Source: an uncultured Alphaproteobacteria bacterium
Lineage (GTDB): Bacteria > Pseudomonadota > Alphaproteobacteria > Rhizobiales > Pleomorphomonadaceae
Length of the DNA: 22,526 nucleotides
NCBI GenBank assembly: GCA_937900425.1
Contig: CALCDT010000027.1
Coordinates: 1-22,526 of the forward strand
Direction: 5' to 3'
Below, piece after piece: positions 15,418 through 22,526 of this stretch (the stretch's first letter is position 1; every line of letters begins with the position of its first letter). The notes under the pieces were generated by a model. The model saw nothing but the letters and a program-made list of their open reading frames with translations. It did no database searches and was not told the DNA's origin. Made by a program: the position numbers and the translations under genes.

Positions 15418-15906
15418 TCAGCGATAGGGCGCGTCGATCGCCATGTTGCGCGCGATCTCGCGCTCCCAGCGGTCGCCGTTCGCAAGGAGTTTTTCCTTGT
15501 CGTAATAGAGCTCCTCGCGGGTCTCGGTCGCGAACTCGAAGTTCGGACCCTCGACGATGGCGTCCACCGGGCAGGCTTCCTGACAGAAGCCGCAGTAGAT
15601 GCACTTCACCATGTCGATGTCGTAGCGCGTGGTGCGGCGGGTGCCGTCGTTGCGGCGCGGGCCGGCCTCGATGGTGATGGCCTGGGCCGGGCAGATCGCC
15701 TCGCAGAGCTTGCAGGCGATGCAGCGTTCCTCGCCGTTCGGATAGCGGCGCAGGGCGTGCTCGCCGCGGAAGCGCGGGCTGACCGGCCCCTTCTCGAAGG
15801 GGTAGTTGATCGTCGGCTTCGGCTTGAAGAAGTAGCGCATGGCGAGGAAGAACGCCGATACGAACTCCTTGAGGAACAGCGACCTCGCGGCCTGATCGAG
15901 TCTCAT
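15418..15906 (-). CDS. nuoI: NADH-quinone oxidoreductase subunit I
   Basis: This 162-residue peripheral-arm subunit holds the two [4Fe-4S] clusters N6a and N6b that pass electrons towards N2. Both ferredoxin motifs are complete: CIACKLCEAICP (C62, C65, C68, C72) and CIYCGFCQEACP (C102, C105, C108, C112). The N-terminal amphipathic segment (SLFLKEFVSAFFLAMRYFF) lies on the membrane. The length is normal. The ATG at 15906 has GAGAGG about eight bases upstream. It follows the 81-residue membrane protein by 32 bases. Confidence 0.97.
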   Translation of the reverse strand: MRLDQAARSLFLKEFVSAFFLAMRYFFKPKPTINYPFEKGPVSPRFRGEHALRRYPNGEERCIACKLCEAICPAQAITIEAGPRRNDGTRRTTRYDIDMVKCIYCGFCQEACPVDAIVEGPNFEFATETREELYYDKEKLLANGDRWEREIARNMAIDAPYR

Positions 15907-15938
15907 TTCCTGACCTCTCGCAAAATCCCCCGCCCCGC

Positions 15939-16184
15939 TCAGAGCCCGTAGCCCGCGACCTGCGAGCCGAGCAGCGCCCCGACGGCGGCGAAGGCGAGCG
16001 CGTTGACCACGAAGAGCAGCTTGAACAGCAGGTCGTGCCGGCGGTTCGACGCTCCGGCACCGCCCGGTTCCGGACGGCCCTTCGCCAGTGCCCTTCGCAG
16101 CAGCGCCGCGATGATTCCATAGTCCAGCACGCCGACCCCGAGACCGACGGCGGCGCCGATGATCACGGGGAGGGAGAGTTCCAT
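15939..16184 (-). CDS. Small two-helix membrane protein inside the nuo operon, function unknown
   Basis: This encodes an 81-residue protein that I do not recognise. It has two hydrophobic segments, about residues 5-29 (glycine-rich) and 52-78, joined by a basic and polar loop (RRALAKGRPEPGG...NRRHD). It has no cysteines or obvious cofactor site. It lies between nuoH and nuoI, where most nuo operons have nothing. Its ATG at 16184 is seven bases after the nuoH stop, with a GGTGAGGG that spans the stop codon serving as ribosome-binding site, so translation is probably coupled to nuoH. Coding on this strand is supported by the position, the coupling and the coherent membrane pattern. Possible roles are an accessory or assembly subunit of complex I or an unrelated hitchhiker. 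The small two-helix layout recalls AtpI-like proteins, but I see no specific motif. Confidence 0.72.
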   Translation of the reverse strand: MELSLPVIIGAAVGLGVGVLDYGIIAALLRRALAKGRPEPGGAGASNRRHDLLFKLLFVVNALAFAAVGALLGSQVAGYGL

Positions 16185-16191
16185 CGCGCCC

Positions 16192-17241
16192 TCACCCGGC
16201 CCAGCCGGTGACCTGCAGCACGCCGGCGACGATGACGACCATCGCCAGCGAAATCGGCAGGAACACCTTCCAGCCGAGACGCATCAGCTGGTCGTAGCGG
16301 TAGCGGGGCACCATCGCCTTCACCATGGCGAACATGAAGAAGCCGAGCAGCACCTTGAGGGAGAACCAGACGATGCCCGGAACCCAGGTGAAGGGCGGCA
16401 GGTCGATCGGCGCGGCCCCGCCGCCCATGAACAGGATCGCCATCATCGCGCACATCAGGACGATGGCGACGTATTCGCCGAGCATGAACATCATGTACGG
16501 CGTGGAGCCGTATTCGACCATGAAGCCGGCGACCAGCTCCGATTCCGCCTCGACGAGGTCGAAGGGCGGGCGGTTGGTCTCGGCCAGCGCCGAGATGAAG
16601 AAGATCACGAACATCGGAAACAGCGGCAGCCAGTACCAGTTGAGGAAGGCGAGCCACGGCAGGCCGATCGCCGAGGCGAGGCCGCTGCGCTGGGATTCGA
16701 CGATGTCGGTGAGGTTGAGCGAGCCGGCGCAGAGCAGCACGGTGATGATGACGAAGCCGATCGAGACCTCGTAGGACACCATCTGCGCCGCCGAGCGCAG
16801 CGCCGACAGGAAGGGATACTTCGAGTTCGACGCCCAGCCGCCCATGATGATGCCGTAGACCGACAGCGACGAGATCGCGAAGATGAACAGGATGCCGACG
16901 TTGATGTCGGCGATCACCCAGCCCGCGTCCACCGGGATCACCGCCCAGGCCAGCAGCGACAGCACCACGGTGACGAGCGGGGCGAGCAGGAAGATGCCCT
17001 TGGACGAGCCGTCCGGGATCACCGGCTCCTTCAGCACGAACTTCAGCAGGTCGGCGAAGGACTGGAACAGGCCCCAGGGTCCGACCACGTTCGGCCCGCG
17101 GCGGATCTGCACCGCCGCCCAGATCTTGCGGTCGGCGTAGAGGATGTAGGCGACCGCCACCAGCAGGACGACCATCAGCAGGACGCTCTGCGCGACCATG
17201 ACGATCAGCGGCCAGACGTAGGTAGACCAGAACCCGTCCAT
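16192..17241 (-). CDS. nuoH: NADH-quinone oxidoreductase subunit H
   Basis: This 349-residue membrane subunit forms the quinone-binding chamber together with NuoB and NuoD and links it to the proton channels. Conserved features are the first cytoplasmic loop with IRRGPNVVGPWGLFQ (about 46-60), and the signature ALAETNRPPFDLVEAESEL with GFMVEYG, whose acidic residues belong to the E-channel. About eight helices are visible, and the length is as in alphaproteobacteria. The ATG at 17241 has AAGGGG seven bases upstream, and only ten bases separate it from the nuoG stop. Confidence 0.97.
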   Translation of the reverse strand: MDGFWSTYVWPLIVMVAQSVLLMVVLLVAVAYILYADRKIWAAVQIRRGPNVVGPWGLFQSFADLLKFVLKEPVIPDGSSKGIFLLAPLVTVVLSLLAWAVIPVDAGWVIADINVGILFIFAISSLSVYGIIMGGWASNSKYPFLSALRSAAQMVSYEVSIGFVIITVLLCAGSLNLTDIVESQRSGLASAIGLPWLAFLNWYWLPLFPMFVIFFISALAETNRPPFDLVEAESELVAGFMVEYGSTPYMMFMLGEYVAIVLMCAMMAILFMGGGAAPIDLPPFTWVPGIVWFSLKVLLGFFMFAMVKAMVPRYRYDQLMRLGWKVFLPISLAMVVIVAGVLQVTGWAG

Positions 17242-17251
17242 CGGTTGCCCC

Positions 17252-19342
17252 TTATTCCGCAGCCGCCTTGACCTGACCCCGGGCGAGCGCCGAGCACTCC
17301 GCCATGATCGCCGACGCGCGGGCGATGGGGTTGGTCAGGTAGAAATCCTTCACGGGGCTGACGAAGGCCGCCCCGTCCATGGTGCCGCCGACCGCGGCGA
17401 GCGCCGAAAGATCCGCCGCAGCCGGAACGATCTCGCCCTCGCGCGCCATGTGCGGCAGCTCGGCGTAGAGCCGCGCCCGGAGCTGGGCGAGCGAATCGAA
17501 GGGCAGCGTCGTGCCGAGCACGCCCGACAGCGCGCGCAGGATAGCCCAGTCCTCGCGGGCTTCGCCCGGCGGGAAGCCGGCGCGCAGGCCGACCTGGACC
17601 CGGCCCTCGGTGTTGACCCAGGTGCCCGACTTCTCGGCGTAGACCGCGCCCGGCAGGATGACGTCGGCGCGGTGGGCGCCGGCGTCGCCGTGGCTGCCGA
17701 TGTAGACGACGAAGGCCTCGCCGAGGGCGCGGGTGTCGATCTCGTCGGCGCCGAGCAGGAACAGGACGTCGAGCGTACCGGAACCGGCGGCGGCGACCAT
17801 GCCGGCGGTGTCGAGACCACCCTCCCCCGGCACGAAGCCGAGATCGAGGCCGCCGACGCGGGCCGCCGCGGTGTGCAGCACCGAGAAGCCGTTCCAGCCG
17901 TCGGCCACAGCGCCGACGTCGCCGGCGAGCTTCGCCGCGGCGGAGAGCACGGCGAGGCCGTCCGGCCGGGCGAGCGCGCCCTGGCCGACGATGATCAGCG
18001 GACGGGCGGCGTTCTTCAGTACGTCGAGGAAAGCGCCGCCGGCGGCGAGGTCGGCGAGGCTGTCGGGGCCGGCGCCGAGGTGGGTGTAGGGATAGGTGAG
18101 GTCGAGCGCCGCGCCGATGACGCCGATCGGAAGGTCGGAGGCGCGCCAGGCCTTGCGGATACGGGCATTGAGCACCGCCGCCTCGTGGCGCGGGTCGGAG
18201 CCGACGATCAGGATGGCGTCGGCCTGCTCGATGCCGGGGATCGTGGCGTTGAACAGATAGGAGGCCCGGCCGTAGGACGGATGCAGCGCGGTGCCGTCCT
18301 GGCGGCAGTCGGTGTTGGGGCTGCCGAGGCCGGCCATCACGGCCTTCAGCGCGTAGATCTCCTCGACGCTGGCGAGATCGCCCGCGAGGGCGCCGATGCG
18401 GGCACCGGTGCTGGCGGCGACCTTGGCCTTGACGAGGTTGAAGGCGTCGGCCCAGGACGCCGGCTTGAGGCGGCCGTCGACGCGCACGTAGGGCCGGTCG
18501 AGGCGCTGGGTGCGGATGCCGTCCCAGATGAAGCGGGTCTTGTCGGAGATCCACTCCTCGTTCACCGCCTCGTTGAGGCGCGGCATGACGCGCATCACCT
18601 CGCGGCCGCGGGTGTCGATGCGGATCGCCGAGCCGACCGCGTCCATGACGTCGACGGATTCGGTCTTGCCGAGTTCCCAGGGCCGGGCCTGGAAGGCGTA
18701 GGGCTTGGAGGTCAGGGCACCGACCGGGCAGAGGTCGATGACGTTGCCCTGCAGCTCCGAGGTCATCGCCTGTTCGAGATAGGTGGTGATCTCCGCATCC
18801 TCGCCGCGGCCGATCAGGCCGAGGTCGCGGACGCCGGCGACTTCGGTCGTGAAGCGGACGCAGCGCGTGCAGTGGATGCAGCGCGTCATGATCGTCTTGA
18901 CGAGCGGGCCGATGTACTTGTCTTCGACCGCGCGCTTGTTCTCGTGATAGCGGGAGCCGGAGACGCCGTAGGCCATCGCCTGGTCCTGCAGGTCGCACTC
19001 GCCGCCCTGGTCACAGATCGGGCAGTCGAGCGGATGGTTGATCAGCAGGAACTCCATCACGCCTTCGCGGGCCTTCTTGACCATCGGCGTGTTGGTGAAG
19101 ACCTCCGGCGGCTCGCCGTTCGGGCCGGGCCGCAGGTCCTTGACCGCCATCGCGCAGGAGGCCGCGGGCTTGGGCGGGCCGCCCTTGACCTCGACGAGGC
19201 ACATGCGGCAGTTGCCGGCGACGGAAAGCCGCTCGTGGAAACAGAAGCGCGGCACCTCGGCGCCGGCGGCCTCGCAGGCCTGCAGCAGCGTCGTGTCCGG
19301 CGCGACGTCCACCACGATCCCGTCGATACTGATCTTAGCCAT
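17252..19342 (-). CDS. nuoG: NADH-quinone oxidoreductase subunit G
   Basis: This is the largest peripheral subunit, 696 residues, carrying the iron-sulfur relay between NuoE/F and NuoI. The N-terminal [2Fe-2S] domain has C34, C45, C48 and C63. The His-Cys motif is H103, C107, C110 and C116 (NHPLDCPICDQGGEC), giving the cluster with one histidine ligand. A third set, C155, C158, C161 and C205, holds the next [4Fe-4S] cluster. From about residue 215 a molybdopterin-oxidoreductase-like domain follows; the cysteine set of the extra N7 cluster found in E. coli and Thermus is not seen, as is usual in alphaproteobacteria and mitochondria. The ATG at 19342 begins MAKISIDG. The gap to nuoF is 74 bases. 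Confidence 0.97.
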   Translation of the reverse strand: MAKISIDGIVVDVAPDTTLLQACEAAGAEVPRFCFHERLSVAGNCRMCLVEVKGGPPKPAASCAMAVKDLRPGPNGEPPEVFTNTPMVKKAREGVMEFLLINHPLDCPICDQGGECDLQDQAMAYGVSGSRYHENKRAVEDKYIGPLVKTIMTRCIHCTRCVRFTTEVAGVRDLGLIGRGEDAEITTYLEQAMTSELQGNVIDLCPVGALTSKPYAFQARPWELGKTESVDVMDAVGSAIRIDTRGREVMRVMPRLNEAVNEEWISDKTRFIWDGIRTQRLDRPYVRVDGRLKPASWADAFNLVKAKVAASTGARIGALAGDLASVEEIYALKAVMAGLGSPNTDCRQDGTALHPSYGRASYLFNATIPGIEQADAILIVGSDPRHEAAVLNARIRKAWRASDLPIGVIGAALDLTYPYTHLGAGPDSLADLAAGGAFLDVLKNAARPLIIVGQGALARPDGLAVLSAAAKLAGDVGAVADGWNGFSVLHTAAARVGGLDLGFVPGEGGLDTAGMVAAAGSGTLDVLFLLGADEIDTRALGEAFVVYIGSHGDAGAHRADVILPGAVYAEKSGTWVNTEGRVQVGLRAGFPPGEAREDWAILRALSGVLGTTLPFDSLAQLRARLYAELPHMAREGEIVPAAADLSALAAVGGTMDGAAFVSPVKDFYLTNPIARASAIMAECSALARGQVKAAAE

Positions 19343-19416
19343 CGTCTTTCCCCGGCAATGTCTTGCCTCGATAGGTCATGTGCGACGCCGGGCACCGCCC
19401 GGCCGCGTCCTGATCC

Positions 19417-20709
<1,293 letters not shown>

Positions 20710-20725
20710 TTCCGGTCTCCGGACT

Positions 20726-20959
20726 TCAATTCAATTCGATGTCGACGAGGCCGAGGCGGCGCTCGACGCGCTCCAGACGGTCTTCGACATGTCCGAGGCG
20801 CGCATAGATATTCGCGATATCCGACTGCATCGCCAGCATATGGCCACGAACCGCGGCGAACTCCGAACGCATTTCGAGCTGCGTCGTGCGAACGATCCTG
20901 AGATCGTTCTGCATCTGCTTCAGCACTTCGAACATCAGCTCGTTCGTGACTTCCGTCAT
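20726..20959 (-). CDS. Small coiled-coil protein between nuoE and nuoF, function unknown
   Basis: This encodes a 77-residue protein with no cysteine and no membrane segment. Almost the whole chain is predicted helical with heptad-like spacing of hydrophobic residues (NELMFEVLKQMQNDLRIV; later DIANIYARLGHVEDRLERV), so a dimeric or trimeric coiled coil is likely. The start ATG at 20959 has a strong GGAGG eight bases upstream, which fixes the gene as real despite its size. It lies 44 bases after nuoE and 16 before nuoF. I recognise the general type, short stand-alone alphaproteobacterial coiled-coil proteins beginning T-N-E-L-(M/L)-x-E-V-L-K, often beside unrelated genes, but no function is known. 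A role in complex I is not implied by the sequence itself. Confidence 0.82.
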   Translation of the reverse strand: MTEVTNELMFEVLKQMQNDLRIVRTTQLEMRSEFAAVRGHMLAMQSDIANIYARLGHVEDRLERVERRLGLVDIELN

Positions 20960-21003
20960 CGGTTCATCCTCCGGAAGAACGGCAGGCCGCCCTCCCTTCT
21001 TCG

Positions 21004-22095
21004 TCACTCGCCCGCCGTCGTCTCGCCCGCGTCGACACGGACCACGCCGTCCGGGTCGCCGCCCTCGGCGAGGATCCGCGCCTGCTCGATCCAGCGGTCG
21101 CGCGAGGCGCGGCCCTTGAAGCCGGCGAGATTCTGGTCGACCCACTTGAGGTTCATCTCCGTCCAATCGGCGACCTGACGGAAATGATAGACGCCCATCT
21201 CGTGGAGCATCGCCTCGAGCTTGGGGCCGACGCCCTTGATGCGCTTGAGGTCGTCGCCGGCACCGTCCGTGGGCGCCGTCAGCGTCTCGGGCTTGAACTC
21301 GTCGGGAATGCTCGCCTCGCCGTTCGCCACGTCGGCGGCGCCGGTGCGGGCGATCTCCTCCTCGGCGCGCTCCTCGCCGGTCGGACGGCCCGCGTTCTCG
21401 TGGCGCGCCTCCGAGGTTTCCGGGGGAACGTCGGTGGCCGGACCGGCGGGGGGAACCTCGTCGGCCGGGCCGGAGGCCGGGCGGCGGCGGTAGAGGTCGG
21501 GATCGGTCAGGGTGGTCGGACCGCCCGCGGCCGCGGCGAAGTGACGGCCGTTCTGCGGGCCGGGCGTCGGCATGCCGCCGGCTGCGAAGGTGTCGAGAAT
21601 CTTCTCGAAGCTCTCGGGCGTCAGGTCCTCGTAGGTGTCCTTGACCACCTGGATCATCGGCGCGTTGACGCAGGCGCCGAGGCACTCGACCTCTTCCCAC
21701 GAGAAGTCGCCGTCGGCCGAGAGCTCGAAGGGGTGCTCGGCGATGCGGCGCTTGCAGACGGCGATCAGGTCTTCCGAACCGCGCAGCATGCAGGGCGTCG
21801 TTCCGCAGACCTGGATGTGGGCCTTGCGGCCGACCGGCGCCAGCTGGAACATCGTGTAGAAGGTCGCGACTTCCAGCACCCGGATGTAGGGCATGCCGAG
21901 ATAGTCGGCGATCGTGCGGATCGCCGGCTCCGACACCCAGCCCTCCTGGAGCTGGACCTGCCAGAGCAGCGGAATCACCGCCGACGCCTGACGGCCTGCC
22001 GGATACTTCTTTACGCAGGCCTCGGCGAAGGCGCGCGTCTCGTCCGAGAAGGCGAAGCTTTCGGGCTGTTCGTGGTGCAGACGACGGACGGCCAT
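21004..22095 (-). CDS. nuoE: NADH-quinone oxidoreductase subunit E with C-terminal helix-hairpin-helix extension
   Basis: This thioredoxin-like [2Fe-2S] subunit of the NADH module (cluster N1a) has 363 residues, about twice the E. coli length. The core occupies residues about 15-175, with ligands C97, C102, C138 and C142 in VCGTTPC and ECLGAC. Residues about 176-275 form a proline-, alanine- and glutamate-rich linker of low complexity. Residues about 281-345 form a compact domain starting DDLKRIKGVGPKLEAMLHEM, a helix-hairpin-helix motif, followed by VADWTEMNLKWVDQNL and FKGRASRDRWIEQA. This extension is known from alphaproteobacterial NuoE; its role is unclear. The ATG at 22095 overlaps the nuoD stop codon in TGATG, so translation is coupled. 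Confidence 0.96.
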   Translation of the reverse strand: MAVRRLHHEQPESFAFSDETRAFAEACVKKYPAGRQASAVIPLLWQVQLQEGWVSEPAIRTIADYLGMPYIRVLEVATFYTMFQLAPVGRKAHIQVCGTTPCMLRGSEDLIAVCKRRIAEHPFELSADGDFSWEEVECLGACVNAPMIQVVKDTYEDLTPESFEKILDTFAAGGMPTPGPQNGRHFAAAAGGPTTLTDPDLYRRRPASGPADEVPPAGPATDVPPETSEARHENAGRPTGEERAEEEIARTGAADVANGEASIPDEFKPETLTAPTDGAGDDLKRIKGVGPKLEAMLHEMGVYHFRQVADWTEMNLKWVDQNLAGFKGRASRDRWIEQARILAEGGDPDGVVRVDAGETTAGE

Positions 22096-22526
22096 CAGCG
22101 GTCAACCTCTCCGAACACGATGTCGAGCGAGCCGAGAATCGCCGAGACGTCGGCGAGCATGTGGCCGCGACACATGAAGTCCATGGACTGAAGGTGGGCG
22201 AAGCCCGGAGCGCGGATCTTGCAGCGGTAGGGCTTGTTGGTGCCGTCGGCGACGAGGAAGACGCCGAACTCGCCTTTGGGCGCCTCGACTGCGGCGTAGA
22301 CCTCGCCCGCGGGCACGTGGAAGCCCTCGGTGTAGAGCTTGAAGTGGTGGATCAGCGCTTCCATCGACCGCTTCATCTCGCCGCGCTTGGGCGGGGCGAA
22401 CTTGCCGTTGACGGTGGTGACCGGCCCCTTCTCGACACGCAGCTTCTCGAGGCACTGCTTCATGATGCGGACCGACTGGCGCATCTCCTCCATGCGGATG
22501 AGATAGCGGTCGTAGCAGTCGCCGTT
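22095..22526 (-). CDS. nuoD: NADH-quinone oxidoreductase subunit D (5' part outside window)
   Basis: Only the C-terminal 143 residues of this 49-kDa-type subunit are present; the frame is open to the right edge, reading NGDCYDRYLIRMEEMRQSV. NuoD lines the quinone-binding cavity next to cluster N2 and is related to the large subunit of [NiFe]-hydrogenases. The visible part includes KAPGF-equivalent sequence KIRAPGFAHLQSM, and the C-terminus ADVSAILGSLDIVFGEVDR, which is conserved in bacterial and mitochondrial homologues. Its stop codon overlaps the nuoE start. nuoA, nuoB and nuoC and the operon promoter are expected beyond the right edge. Confidence 0.97.
   Translation of the reverse strand, partial: NGDCYDRYLIRMEEMRQSVRIMKQCLEKLRVEKGPVTTVNGKFAPPKRGEMKRSMEALIHHFKLYTEGFHVPAGEVYAAVEAPKGEFGVFLVADGTNKPYRCKIRAPGFAHLQSMDFMCRGHMLADVSAILGSLDIVFGEVDR

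Noticed and set aside
20960..22105. N-terminal extension of the 77-aa coiled-coil protein, open to 22105
   Set aside because: The extension lies out of frame over nuoE. The strong GGAGG before the ATG at 20959 and the coherent helix starting there define the true start.

Overview
The window is high-GC DNA (roughly 70% by eye) from an alphaproteobacterium, most likely of the order Hyphomicrobiales (Rhizobiales). The evidence is the single-strand cluster nuoD-E-F-G-H-I-J-K-L-M-N followed by birA, rnj (RNase J) and a methylmalonyl-CoA epimerase gene, an arrangement familiar from that order. NuoE also carries the long C-terminal helix-hairpin-helix extension seen in alphaproteobacteria. I cannot name a genus from sequence alone.

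Layout: (1) 1-685, 3' part of a LivH-type branched-chain amino acid ABC permease, + strand. (2) 693-1004, a small DUF6881-type protein on the minus strand, lower in GC than its surroundings. It diverges from (3) a complete xanthine/purine permease of the NCS2/NAT family at 1180-2562, whose leader contains a dyad and a hairpin. (4) A strong hairpin at 2572-2608, then tRNA-Asp(GTC) at 2747-2823 with its own TTGACA promoter. (5) 3093-4310, a secreted RTX-type protein with a beta-solenoid-like N-terminal half. (6) A 447-base gap with two hairpins and an AT-richer leader, then a transglutaminase-like cysteine protease-fold protein at 4758-5573. (7) A 479-base gap containing a 139-base pair of inverted REP-like hairpins. 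(8) From 6053 to the right edge, one uninterrupted minus-strand block: mce, rnj, birA, nuoN, M, L, K, J, I, an 81-aa membrane protein, nuoH, G, F, a 77-aa coiled-coil protein, nuoE and the 3' part of nuoD.

How it works together: the nuo genes encode proton-pumping NADH:quinone oxidoreductase (respiratory complex I). NuoE/F/G are the NADH-oxidising module, NuoD/I (with B and C outside the window) the quinone-connecting module, and NuoH/J/K/L/M/N the membrane arm. The tight spacing, with TGATG stop/start overlaps at nuoD/E and nuoK/L and a single base between nuoN and birA, indicates one long operon read from right to left, with its promoter beyond the right edge. birA, rnj and mce look like distal passengers of that operon. 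The left 6 kb is a mosaic of accessory genes.

Points most worth a second look: a run of 15 histidines in 35 residues inserted between the first two membrane segments of NuoL; two small unrecognised genes lodged inside the nuo operon; four ATTTCA hexamers upstream of the RTX gene; the hairpin leader of the xanthine permease; and the paired REP element at the point where the usual synteny downstream of mce is lost. I found no CRISPR array, prophage, insertion sequence or clear novel defence system.
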